From an uncultured Eubacteriales bacterium (GTDB taxonomy: Bacteria > Bacillota > Clostridia > Oscillospirales > UBA644), in assembly GCA_934486965.1 (NCBI GenBank), contig CAKSQP010000074.1, forward strand, positions 1 to 7,692: 7,692 bases of DNA. Direction: 5' to 3'. This document shows positions 1-7,374 of the stretch, piece after piece; position 1 is the first letter of the stretch; every line of letters begins with the position of its first letter. The notes under the pieces are model-generated. The model ran no database searches and was not told the origin of the DNA. It was given only the letters and a program-made list of their open reading frames with translations. The position numbers and the translations under genes were made by a program.

Positions 1-2418
1 AGCATTGTAATTTTCCTCTTCGGAATAAAGTTCCACATATTTCAAATGCTGCCTAACGGCAAAATTTTCTTTATTAAGTTCCCGAACCTTACGGAGCATA
101 TCATCAACAAGGGATTTTCTGAATTCGATAAGTTCCGGAGTCTGATAAACAATATCCTGCAACTTGTATGCAATCTGCATTTTCAAATGAAAAATCGCGC
201 CTTGAACCGCTATCATATTTGCCGTAGGACGACCCTTATTCATTCTGAAAAACTCAAAGTTACCGCAAAAATCAAAGATATAAAACTTGTCTTTATCTTT
301 GCCGTCAATCAGATTTTTGCAAAGACGCGTTCCCCTGCCTATCATCTGCCAGAATTTCGCCTTGCTCATAACTTTCTTGAAAAATACAAGATTGAGAATT
401 TCCGGAACATCGATTCCTGTATCCAACATATCGACGGAAATTGCGATCTGCGGATATTTTTCGGGATCGGAAAATTCGTCAATAGCACTCTGAACATAAT
501 TTGTCTGATTGTCTATAACCTTTGCAAATCCAGACAGATGCGGATACTGTTTGTTGAATACTTCAAAAATCTTTTCCGCATGCCTGTGATTTTTCGCAAA
601 AATAATCGTCTTACCGATTTTCTGACCGTAATCAACCGTAAGGCCGTTAGTCATCAAGATATTCAGAACTTCTTTGATCGTATCTTCGTTAAAAATCCAG
701 TCGTTAAGAGCCGAAGAGTTTATCATTTCGGGAAGATCGCCGTTTTCGTCCTCAAAAGTGTTTTCATAAGCACGCTTATCTTCATCCGAAAGTTCGTCAT
801 ATACAATCCCCCGCTCTATGAATTTCAGACGGGTTTCAACCGACATAAAATCGACAAGATAACCGTCTTTAACCGCTTGGGCAAGTTCATAACCGTAAGT
901 CGGAACGCCGTTTTCAAGTTCGAAAACCTCATAGGTATTTTTATCTATTTCGTCTTTCGGAGTTGCGGTAAGCCCGACAAGAGGAGCGTCAAAATAGCTG
1001 AAAATATCCCTGTATTTATTGTAAATCGACCGATGAGCCTCATCGCAGATAACAAGGTCAAAATGTCCGCAGGTAAAAAGTTTCCCGTCTTGAGTTTTAA
1101 CCGAATCAATACAGTTCATCATTGTCTGATAAGTCGAGAAGACGCAATGAGCCGTGTAATTATCTTTTTCTTCGCAAAGATTCGTCACCGACAAATCGGG
1201 AAGCAAATTGACAAAAGAACGTTTCGCCTGAGTTACAAGAGAATTTCTGTCGGCAAGAAAAAGGATATTTTTCACCCAACCGTGCCGCAAAAGCACATCG
1301 CAAAGAGCAATAACCGTTCGTGTTTTGCCGGAGCCCGTTGCCATAACAAGCAATGCCTTTCTGCGATTTTTGCTGCCGAAACTGTCGCATACCGCTCTTA
1401 TAGCACCCTCCTGATAATATCTTCCGGCAATTTCTTTATTTACAGAAACATTTTTAAGGCTTGTCCTCAACCGCTGAAGATTGAAAAGTTTTTCAAGATC
1501 GCGTTTTGAATAGATGCCGGAACACCTGCGTTCTGGATAAAGGTTGTCCTGTATTCGCGTTTCAAAACCGTTTGTGAGGAAAATTACCGGACGGCGACCG
1601 TATTTCTTTTCTAAGATATCGGCATATAATTTCGCCTGTTGTCTGCCTTTTGCAACATCTTCACAAGACCTTTTCGCCTCGACGACAGCCAACGCCCTGC
1701 CGTCGTCACCGTAAAGCACATAATCGGCATATCCGACTTCCGATTTATTCGGCATTCCCGGAAGTTCGACTTCGTTAAGCCAGTCTTTTCCCTCCTGCCA
1801 GCCGACATCCTGAAGCATAAAATCAATATATATCTTCCGCGTTTTATATTCGGAAAGGTCAAGAGGCTTCTGAACATAACTCTGCTGCTTATCCACACGA
1901 CGAGCACTCAATTCTTCTTTCAACGCCTTGTTTTCTTCGATAAGTTTTTCAAGGTCTATATCTCTTTCCGGAATTGCGGCAGCCGTTTCCGATTTCTGTT
2001 CAAGGAGAGATTTATCAAACTTCCCTTCTTCATAATCTTTTCCGTAGCAATAGGCTATAAAATCAAGGAAAATATAAAGATTTTCAAGGCAAAGTTTCGC
2101 CTGATCTTCGGTTATTTTCTTTCCGCCGTGAGCCGCACTGTTTCCAACTCTGCGGATAAAATCCATACGCCGCCATAAATCTTCGCCGACGAGGCTGCGG
2201 AAACCGTCTCCGTTCATCAGATTATACAAATCGTCACGATACGGCATACAAAGAGAAGAATCCACCGAATACATCCATTTTACCGCGAACTCCATCGCCC
2301 TGCGGCAGTTTATAACGCAGGAAGAGACATCGATATGTAGGATATTTTCGGCAGCAACGGCGACTTCCGAAAAAGCGTCAAACTGCCTGTCCTTCAATAA
2401 GAAATCAAAGTTGGTCAT
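1..2418 (-). CDS. hsdR: Type I restriction enzyme subunit R (HsdR), 3' end outside window
   Basis: HsdR is the ATP-dependent DNA translocase and endonuclease subunit of a type I restriction complex, cutting DNA unmethylated at the HsdS target. The minus frame is open for 806 codons from ATG 2418 to the window edge. Residues about 10-125 resemble a DUF4145-type helical domain (RRVGNSAAHG near 89-98). A PD-(D/E)xK nuclease follows, with D232 and E247-A-K249. The superfamily 2 helicase motor shows a Q-motif-like YYQEGAI (334-340), Walker A ATGSGKT (360-366), DEAH (459-462), TAT (484-486), DTGID (666-670) and motif VI QMIGRGTR (691-698). The end resembles the start of an EcoEI-type C-terminal domain, so an estimated one to three hundred residues are missing. 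The start is supported by GGGGGA four bases upstream. It is the last visible gene of the operon, 13 bp after the DUF2806 gene. No frameshift or lost catalytic residue is seen. Confidence 0.96.
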   Translation of the reverse strand, partial: MTNFDFLLKDRQFDAFSEVAVAAENILHIDVSSCVINCRRAMEFAVKWMYSVDSSLCMPYRDDLYNLMNGDGFRSLVGEDLWRRMDFIRRVGNSAAHGGKKITEDQAKLCLENLYIFLDFIAYCYGKDYEEGKFDKSLLEQKSETAAAIPERDIDLEKLIEENKALKEELSARRVDKQQSYVQKPLDLSEYKTRKIYIDFMLQDVGWQEGKDWLNEVELPGMPNKSEVGYADYVLYGDDGRALAVVEAKRSCEDVAKGRQQAKLYADILEKKYGRRPVIFLTNGFETRIQDNLYPERRCSGIYSKRDLEKLFNLQRLRTSLKNVSVNKEIAGRYYQEGAIRAVCDSFGSKNRRKALLVMATGSGKTRTVIALCDVLLRHGWVKNILFLADRNSLVTQAKRSFVNLLPDLSVTNLCEEKDNYTAHCVFSTYQTMMNCIDSVKTQDGKLFTCGHFDLVICDEAHRSIYNKYRDIFSYFDAPLVGLTATPKDEIDKNTYEVFELENGVPTYGYELAQAVKDGYLVDFMSVETRLKFIERGIVYDELSDEDKRAYENTFEDENGDLPEMINSSALNDWIFNEDTIKEVLNILMTNGLTVDYGQKIGKTIIFAKNHRHAEKIFEVFNKQYPHLSGFAKVIDNQTNYVQSAIDEFSDPEKYPQIAISVDMLDTGIDVPEILNLVFFKKVMSKAKFWQMIGRGTRLCKNLIDGKDKDKFYIFDFCGNFEFFRMNKGRPTANMIAVQGAIFHLKMQIAYKLQDIVYQTPELIEFRKSLVDDMLRKVRELNKENFAVRQHLKYVELYSEEENYNA

Positions 2419-2431
2419 AAAATCCCCCAAA

Positions 2432-3430
2432 TCAAACATTCGCCCTCGGGGCAAACAATGCTATAGGTGTTTCAGAATATTTGAAATAATCGCCCTCCGA
2501 CGCTCGCGTTAAAAATGTAATTTCATGAACAGACGTTTGCAATTTACTGCTGTCTTTTTCAAAAATCTGTTTGGCAAGAGTGCACATATATTCTTTATTC
2601 GATATCTGCGAAAGAACTTGATATAGTTCGACCCCAACTTTAGTAAGAGTATGAACTCCAAGTCTTATTTTTTCTGTTTCCTCTTTTAATCCATTAACAG
2701 ATATAAGGGTATCAGTACCAAAAATAAACTCATTTTTACCTTTGGCAATATGTAAATTTAATGATAATGTACCACTAGAATTGAGCAGTCCACACTCATC
2801 AAGTGATAAGACATCTGGCATTGATATATTATATTCTTTTAATATCTCGTTTTGCGATGATATAAAATAAACATTTCCATGACGTAGAATCAAGGGAATA
2901 GCTTTCTGAAATGCCTGAGCTTCATCTGTGCTTATATTTCTCAAAGTGTCAAGTGCCCTCAAGGAAAAACTTTTAGGTGAAGATATCTCTCCAGCTAGAA
3001 TTTTCCCCCAAAGATACTGCATATCATCATTATTGACATCCTTAACAATATTGAAGAAACGGATAATCCAGTCATCATCAACTGGTTTATCAGACACCAC
3101 ATTTATCGCAGTTAATTCTTTTTTCGTCGCATCTAGAACTTTTTCAATATTAGTTTCTTGACGAACAATATCTGTTAAAGTCCGTTGTTCAGCACGACAA
3201 ATCAATTCTTCTGTATCCTTCTTCTTTGCATACATTTCATCTCCTATAAAAGCAATCTCCATGTCTGGATTATTACGAATCATCTGTAATTTGCGTTCAT
3301 ATGTATCCATATTCGCATCTGCTTGTGACTTAGTCCATTTGGGATTAAAAATTTTTTGAAGAATTTCTTGAAATTTTGTCAGAGCTTTGGCGCCTTCGGT
3401 AGCTGCTTCCATCGCAGTATTCGGGTCCAT
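2432..3430 (-). CDS. DUF2806 family protein within the hsd operon
   Basis: A 332-residue soluble protein with no signal peptide or membrane segment. I recognise it as a DUF2806 domain protein from the conserved core at residues 117-167 (DDDWIIRFFNIVKDV, then LWGKILAGEI and FSLRALDTLRNIS). The N-terminus (1-60) is helical and charged, and the C-terminal third looks like a mixed alpha/beta region. No nuclease, ATPase or toxin motif is visible, and the family has no biochemical function that I know of. The ATG at 3430 follows AGAGAGG with a 7-base gap. The gene lies 20 bp after hsdS and 13 bp before hsdR, so it is almost certainly co-transcribed. Its composition, about 33% GC over 2641-3360 by hand count, is well below hsdM (about 47%) and most hsdR rows, suggesting separate acquisition. 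A role in restriction, or as a secondary defence factor, is inference from position only. Confidence 0.85.
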   Translation of the reverse strand: MDPNTAMEAATEGAKALTKFQEILQKIFNPKWTKSQADANMDTYERKLQMIRNNPDMEIAFIGDEMYAKKKDTEELICRAEQRTLTDIVRQETNIEKVLDATKKELTAINVVSDKPVDDDWIIRFFNIVKDVNNDDMQYLWGKILAGEISSPKSFSLRALDTLRNISTDEAQAFQKAIPLILRHGNVYFISSQNEILKEYNISMPDVLSLDECGLLNSSGTLSLNLHIAKGKNEFIFGTDTLISVNGLKEETEKIRLGVHTLTKVGVELYQVLSQISNKEYMCTLAKQIFEKDSSKLQTSVHEITFLTRASEGDYFKYSETPIALFAPRANV

Positions 3431-3450
3431 ACATATACCTCTCTTTCTGT

Positions 3451-4596
3451 TTATCCAAAATATTTTTGCATTAAACTGTCAAACAATAATTGTGTTTTAT
3501 CAAGGGCTTGTTGTATGATAAATTTTGATTTGTCGGTCTGTTCGACGAAGGTTGCAAACGGCTCCTGCAGCTCAATCGGTGCTTTTACCACACGAATTCC
3601 CAGCAGACCGGGCTTGGAGATATTTTTCATACTGCCGCTTGTCCCAGAAGCTATACGACGAATGCTTTCCTTTGTGCTACTTTGGATCAACACTTGCCAC
3701 ACAAAAATCGGATTTGCCGTTTCTTTAATCTCTGCTCGCCACAATCTATCTGGAAGGTAAATGTGTTCCGATACATCCCATACATACGCTGCCGCACCAA
3801 CTAATTCTGCCGTGTTCATGCGACTAATGATGACATCCCCAGCTTTTACACGATGGTTTTCTTGTGGTTCATAGTCAATCGGAAGATTTTTAATCTGAGT
3901 TTCATCAAAATAGTCGTAAGTTGCTGCCCCTGTTTTCAGTACTTTATTGGGGTTTTCTTCTTCACCAGCAAGACTTTTTCCTGCGTTTAGACCGCCAATG
4001 TAATACGACAGCGGAACTTCTTCGCTCATTGCTCCAAACATCTCGACGAATCGGGCTTTTACAAGTTCATCAAGTTTTTGGAGTTGCTGCTGACGAGTAA
4101 TAATTATATCGGTCACTTTATCAAGCAATTTTACTATTTGAAACTGTGTTTCTATTGCAGGAAGAGGTATTTCAAAATTTTTCAGTATTGACATATTGAT
4201 ATTATTTTGAGCCACGCCTCTTCCGATATTGTTGACATATCCTTTTTTAGATTTTAGATAGTAGTATAAATAATCAGTATCCAATTGGCTGCTATCTTTT
4301 ATAGTCAATCCTGCTATGGCTTGGTTTGTGCTTGCTTTAAATGTCAATATACCTACTTCACCCAAAGTCGCAAATATAGTATACAAAACCGTTCCCTCGG
4401 GAAGCAATTTTGCTGATGATCCTTCAAGACCTGCCTGAGTTATATACTCATCTACCTCAGTTACATATTTGTTTTTTATATTTCCTATTTTAATCCATGG
4501 GATATTACCATCAGTCCAAAACTCCGCTTTTGATCTGGACGGAGTACCACCGGAAACGATGTTACAAAGTTCCCCAAGAGTTTTATTTATCATCAT
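3451..4596 (-). CDS. hsdS: Type I restriction-modification specificity subunit (HsdS)
   Basis: HsdS chooses the bipartite DNA target for both methylation and restriction. The 381 residues fit the usual two-domain plan. Target recognition domain 1 spans about 5-142 (GELCNIVSGGTPS at the start, NIPWIKIGNI at 31-40). The first conserved helix follows at about 143-188 (IPLPAIETQFQIV to FVEMFG). Domain 2 is about 189-335, and a second conserved helix at about 338-381 ends in LMQKYFG. The two helical parts are imperfect repeats of each other, as expected for the antiparallel spacer. ATG 4596 and an adjacent in-frame ATG 4593 are both possible; the weak AGG at 4604-4602 sits 5-8 bases upstream. The gene follows the 71-aa gene by 23 bp. 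The first half is about 36% GC and the second about 45%, pointing to domain shuffling. The target sequence cannot be read from the protein by eye. Confidence 0.95.
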   Translation of the reverse strand: MMINKTLGELCNIVSGGTPSRSKAEFWTDGNIPWIKIGNIKNKYVTEVDEYITQAGLEGSSAKLLPEGTVLYTIFATLGEVGILTFKASTNQAIAGLTIKDSSQLDTDYLYYYLKSKKGYVNNIGRGVAQNNINMSILKNFEIPLPAIETQFQIVKLLDKVTDIIITRQQQLQKLDELVKARFVEMFGAMSEEVPLSYYIGGLNAGKSLAGEEENPNKVLKTGAATYDYFDETQIKNLPIDYEPQENHRVKAGDVIISRMNTAELVGAAAYVWDVSEHIYLPDRLWRAEIKETANPIFVWQVLIQSSTKESIRRIASGTSGSMKNISKPGLLGIRVVKAPIELQEPFATFVEQTDKSKFIIQQALDKTQLLFDSLMQKYFG

Positions 4597-4619
4597 TCAT
4601 ACCTGTAAATTGAAATTTT

Positions 4620-4835
4620 CTATTTCTTAAATTCTTTTTCAGTCAATTTATATCTGACACTAGACGAATTTTCATCGCTAAGATGAACCGGTGTGCATAA
4701 TGTTACATAGCCATCATTTGATAATTCGTTTACCGCTCGCAAAATACTGATTTCCTCAACATTCAGTGCCTTGGAAATTTGATGAATATCAGAACCTTGA
4801 TTCTTTCCTAAATATTCAATGATTTCTTTCTTCAT
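4620..4835 (-). CDS. 71-aa winged-helix-like DNA-binding protein between hsdM and hsdS
   Basis: A small protein with the look of a winged helix-turn-helix. A first helix covers about 2-11, a helix-turn-helix about 15-40 (DIHQISKALNVEEISILRAV, then ELSNDGY), and a beta wing about 43-64 (YVTLCTPV, then VRYKLTEKE). It lacks any effector or dimerisation domain. Its ATG overlaps the hsdM stop as ATGA (4835-4832), and GGAGG lies 10 bases upstream inside the hsdM end, so translation is probably coupled to hsdM. hsdS begins 23 bp later. Composition is low in GC (about 34%), like the next gene and unlike hsdM. It could be an autoregulator analogous in role to restriction-modification controller proteins, or an accessory DNA-binding or protein-protein subunit. 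This is inference. No close family name is recognised. Confidence 0.8.
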   Translation of the reverse strand: MKKEIIEYLGKNQGSDIHQISKALNVEEISILRAVNELSNDGYVTLCTPVHLSDENSSSVRYKLTEKEFKK

Positions 4836-6331
4836 TTCAATAAATCCTCCAATTCTCTCATCGTCTTCTCGATTTCGGTTTCGAGTTGTCTGAGGTCTGC
4901 CATGATTTCGCTTGTAGGCGGATATTCAACAGGTTTATATTCCGTCTTTTTGTATTTATTTATCGAGAGGTCATAATCGTTCCCGGCAATCTCTTCTTTC
5001 GGGACAAAAAACGATTTTTCGGTTCTTGCCCTATCCTTTTCGGCTTCGCGGTTACGGAAACGAGCAATAATATCGGGAATATCATTTTCGGCAACGGGTG
5101 AACGCTTATCGTCAAGAGAAAAACCATCGGCTTTCATATCGTAGAACCACACATTATCGGTGCCGCCGTGTCCGGTCTTGGTAAATATAAGTATCGCCGT
5201 TGAAACACCAGCATACGGCTTGAAAACACCGGAAGGCATTGAAATAACGGCTTCAAGACGATTTTCTTCTATAATTTCCTTACGGATTGCCTTATGAGCC
5301 GTCGAAGAGCCGAAAAGAACTCCGTCGGGAACAATACAGGCACATCTTCCGCCTATTTGAAGCATTTTGATAAACAGGGCGATAAACAGAAGTTCTGTCT
5401 TTTTTGTTTTGCACATTTTTAAAAGATCTTCGGAAACCGTATCGTAGTCAAGGCTTCCTTTGAACGGCGGATTTGCAAGGATCAGCGTATATTTATCCCT
5501 GTCGGGGTTCTGATCGGAAAGGCTGTCTCGGTATTCGATATAGGGGTTGTCCACTCCGTGCGTCATCATATTCATAGCCCCGATACGGAGCATAGTTCTG
5601 TCCATATCAAAGCCGTGAAACATACCGTTCATATAATGGTCTTTTTTCTGTCTGTTAAAGAAAATTTCGTCCCTGCGGTTTTCTTTGAGATATTCCCCTG
5701 CCGCGACAAGAAATCCGGAAGTTCCGCACGCAGGATCACAGATAATTTCGGTCGATGTCGGTGCCATAAGTTCAACCATCATTTTGATAATGTGACGGGG
5801 CGTTCTGAACTGTCCGTTAAGACCCGACTGCGATATTTTCGAAAGAAGATATTCGTAAGTATCGCCGCGGACGTCCGACGATTGATTTTCGTTCATGAGT
5901 TCATAAATGCCGTCAAGAGCCGTCACTACTTTATCAAGGACAAGAGGCGTCGGAATTTTAAAAATTGCGTCGGACATATATTTCGAATAAGCACTTTCCT
6001 TGTTTCCGTGGAGAGTTTTAATGAACGGAAAAACAGATTCCTGAACGACCGAATACATTCTTCCGGCAGGAAAATCATGAAAAACCGACCATCTGAGTTG
6101 CGAGCCGTCGACGGTTCTGTCTCCGACCTGAACTTCTTTTGCAAATATACTCTGATAAGGAAGTCCGAGCATGACGGCTTCTTTTTCGTGAAGTTTATCG
6201 CTGTCGTCAAGGTCGTGTATAAACATTAAATATGTAATCTGCTCAATGACATCAAGCGGATTTACAATTCCGCCCGCCGCAAAGATATCCCACAAAGAAT
6301 CAATTTTGTTTTTCAGTTCACCTGTTATCAT
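4832..6331 (-). CDS. hsdM: Type I DNA methyltransferase subunit M (HsdM), N6-adenine
   Basis: HsdM transfers a methyl group from S-adenosylmethionine to adenine N6 at the site chosen by HsdS, working as an M2S complex that also forms the core for HsdR. The 499 residues match a full-length HsdM. An N-terminal HsdM_N helical domain (about 5-145) is followed by the motif X region QFRTPRHIIKMM (174-185), the cofactor-binding motif I DPACGTSGF (199-207), and catalytic motif IV NPPF (287-290). A C-terminal helical tail (about 474-499) probably contacts HsdS. ATG 6331 has GGGAG eight bases upstream. The gene opens the operon and sits about 88 nt behind a strong predicted promoter. Its stop overlaps the next start. 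GC is about 47% in sampled rows. No damage is seen. Confidence 0.97.
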   Translation of the reverse strand: MITGELKNKIDSLWDIFAAGGIVNPLDVIEQITYLMFIHDLDDSDKLHEKEAVMLGLPYQSIFAKEVQVGDRTVDGSQLRWSVFHDFPAGRMYSVVQESVFPFIKTLHGNKESAYSKYMSDAIFKIPTPLVLDKVVTALDGIYELMNENQSSDVRGDTYEYLLSKISQSGLNGQFRTPRHIIKMMVELMAPTSTEIICDPACGTSGFLVAAGEYLKENRRDEIFFNRQKKDHYMNGMFHGFDMDRTMLRIGAMNMMTHGVDNPYIEYRDSLSDQNPDRDKYTLILANPPFKGSLDYDTVSEDLLKMCKTKKTELLFIALFIKMLQIGGRCACIVPDGVLFGSSTAHKAIRKEIIEENRLEAVISMPSGVFKPYAGVSTAILIFTKTGHGGTDNVWFYDMKADGFSLDDKRSPVAENDIPDIIARFRNREAEKDRARTEKSFFVPKEEIAGNDYDLSINKYKKTEYKPVEYPPTSEIMADLRQLETEIEKTMRELEDLLK

Positions 6332-6425
6332 AGTTATTTCTCCCTATTTCGATTTTTTGAAAAGAAGTTCTAAAAGTTCATTTCTTAAATTAGTTTTAAT
6401 ATTTTTATACATTATGATACAATTA

Positions 6426-6454
6426 TTATATCATTTATTTTAATATCAGTCAAC
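6426..6454 (-). promoter_or_regulatory. Predicted sigma-A type promoter of the hsd operon
   Basis: On the minus strand, TTGACT (6454-6449) is followed after exactly 17 bp by TATAAT (6431-6426). This is one mismatch from consensus, in very AT-rich DNA. The predicted start point is near 6419, giving a leader of about 88 nt before hsdM. No clear operator dyad was found around it. It lies about 22 bp past the U-run of the preceding terminator, so the hsd operon appears insulated from upstream transcription. Confidence 0.85.
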
Positions 6455-6476
6455 GCTGATTTTACATTTTACGGCA

Positions 6477-6511
6477 AAAATCGGCAGACCATAATCGATC
6501 TGCCGATTTTC
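6477..6511 (-). terminator. Intrinsic terminator after the hydrolase gene
   Basis: Perfect 12-bp inverted repeat: AAAATCGGCAGA (6478-6489) and TCTGCCGATTTT (6500-6511) around a 10-base loop. Read on the minus strand the stem ends in a run of five T. Read on the plus strand it also ends in TTTT, so it may act weakly both ways. It separates the hydrolase unit from the hsd promoter. Confidence 0.8.
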
Positions 6512-6568
6512 TATAAATAATAAAAATTATTGCTGTTTTCTACAGTTTTAACTCTGAAAAAATTATAT

Positions 6569-6623
6569 GCCGCGCAGGCGTATTTGATTTTTATACAGTA
6601 TTTTAGGTTCCGCACCTGCGGCG
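6569..6623 (-). repeat. Imperfect GC-rich inverted repeat, possible extra terminator
   Basis: GCCGCGCAGGCG (6569-6580) and CGCACCTGCGGC (6611-6622) are imperfectly complementary across a 30-base loop, and the right arm alone can fold as CCGC-AGGT-GCGG on the minus strand. Minus-strand reading places a run of six T about six bases after the stem. It starts just after the hydrolase stop codon and contrasts with the AT-rich surroundings. It could be a weak first terminator or an mRNA 3' stabiliser, but the mismatches make this uncertain. Confidence 0.35.
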
Positions 6624-6624
6624 T

Positions 6625-7221
6625 TTAAGAGTTTCTGAGCCAATTATCAAGGAATTCAAGTTGTTCCGCCGTATGAAACCAATGTTCGCCGCCTTTCATC
6701 ACTGAAAGCGAAGCGCCGCATTTTTCACAAAAAGCCGACATTGTTGCAAAAGACGTCAGAGCGTCATTTTCGCCGTACAGAACACAAGTCGGGACTTTCC
6801 ATTCCGGCGGATTGTCCCTTACATAACAAAGATACCGCCACGAAAGCGTTTCGCCGAAATCTGTTTTAATTTCCGATCTTTCGGCAAGGTCTTTTTCCGT
6901 AACATTCGAGGCTTTCATCATATTCATAATAAGTTTTTCCATATTGACAACAGGCGAAATGAAGTATGCTTTATCTATAAACGTGCCCACGGACGAAGAC
7001 ATAGTAAAATACGCACCTATGCTGTTTGCAATCAGAAAAATTCTGTCAAAACGGCTCTTCGTATCTGTAAAAAACCGTAAAAATTCATCTTTTGCCTCCC
7101 ACGGAGTCTGTGCTTTATAATCAAAACCTATAACCTCGTCTGCGGGGAAAAGATATTTATAGCGTTCCGCCTCTTGTGCAGAGCCGCCTTTTCCGTGTAT
7201 GTATACTACCGCAGTCTTCAT
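6625..7221 (-). CDS. Small alpha/beta hydrolase (serine hydrolase fold)
   Basis: A 198-residue cytoplasmic protein of the alpha/beta hydrolase fold with no signal peptide. After the first strand, HGKGG (9-13) is the oxyanion-hole loop. The nucleophile elbow is ANSIG (65-69) with S67, a variant of GxSxG having alanine first. The acid is probably D153 in YGENDALT and the base H180 in GGEHWFH. The length is short for the fold, with only a small cap around 91-140. The substrate cannot be predicted; an esterase or peptidase activity is possible. The ATG at 7221 overlaps the stop of the small membrane protein as ATGA, with GAGGA about 7-8 bases upstream, so the two are likely coupled. There is no evident link to the hsd operon, which has its own promoter. 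Confidence 0.88.
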   Translation of the reverse strand: MKTAVVYIHGKGGSAQEAERYKYLFPADEVIGFDYKAQTPWEAKDEFLRFFTDTKSRFDRIFLIANSIGAYFTMSSSVGTFIDKAYFISPVVNMEKLIMNMMKASNVTEKDLAERSEIKTDFGETLSWRYLCYVRDNPPEWKVPTCVLYGENDALTSFATMSAFCEKCGASLSVMKGGEHWFHTAEQLEFLDNWLRNS

Positions 7222-7358
7222 TTGTCTTTCCTCTTTTTTATAAACTGCTTTATTCCGACCGCGAGAACCGCAATAAATGCAAAACTTCCGGAAAGAAGAG
7301 ACAGTAAAGAGTCTCCGGTCTCCGCAAGTCGCGGGTGTTTTTTTGAAAATTCAGACAT
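7218..7358 (-). CDS. 46-aa single-pass membrane protein
   Basis: A 46-residue protein with a charged N-terminus (MSEFSKKHPRLAETGDS), one hydrophobic segment at about 17-36 and a basic tail KKRKDK. This arrangement predicts one membrane helix with the tail in the cytoplasm. The frame is open back to an ATG at 7430, but the start at 7358 is chosen because AGGAGG (7369-7364) lies five bases before it and because the longer start precedes the promoter. The stop overlaps the hydrolase start. It may anchor, regulate or be independent of the hydrolase. No family is recognised. Confidence 0.8.
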   Translation of the reverse strand: MSEFSKKHPRLAETGDSLLSLLSGSFAFIAVLAVGIKQFIKKRKDK

Positions 7359-7363
7359 ATATA

Positions 7364-7369
7364 CCTCCT
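7364..7369 (-). promoter_or_regulatory. Strong Shine-Dalgarno site fixing the start of the small membrane protein
   Basis: AGGAGG on the minus strand, five bases before ATG 7358. It is the best ribosome binding site in the window and argues against the longer in-frame start at 7430. Confidence 0.9.
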
Positions 7370-7374
7370 GATAA

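Noticed and set aside
46..1509. A 487-codon open frame on the plus strand
   Set aside because: It lies antisense to hsdR, which has clear nuclease and helicase motifs in the opposite frame. The plus-strand translation shows no domain and has a composition expected of an antisense shadow.
1639..2178. A 179-codon plus-strand open frame and overlapping minus frames at 1611-1907 and 1160-1390
   Set aside because: All lie within hsdR in other frames, with no ribosome binding site or recognisable domain.
3451..4596. Phase-variable hsdS with inverted repeats and an invertase
   Set aside because: No second hsdS copy, long inverted repeat or recombinase gene is visible in the window.
5558..6229. A 223-codon plus-strand open frame and a minus frame at 5926-6210
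   Set aside because: Both lie within hsdM in other frames. HsdM motifs I and IV confirm the true frame.
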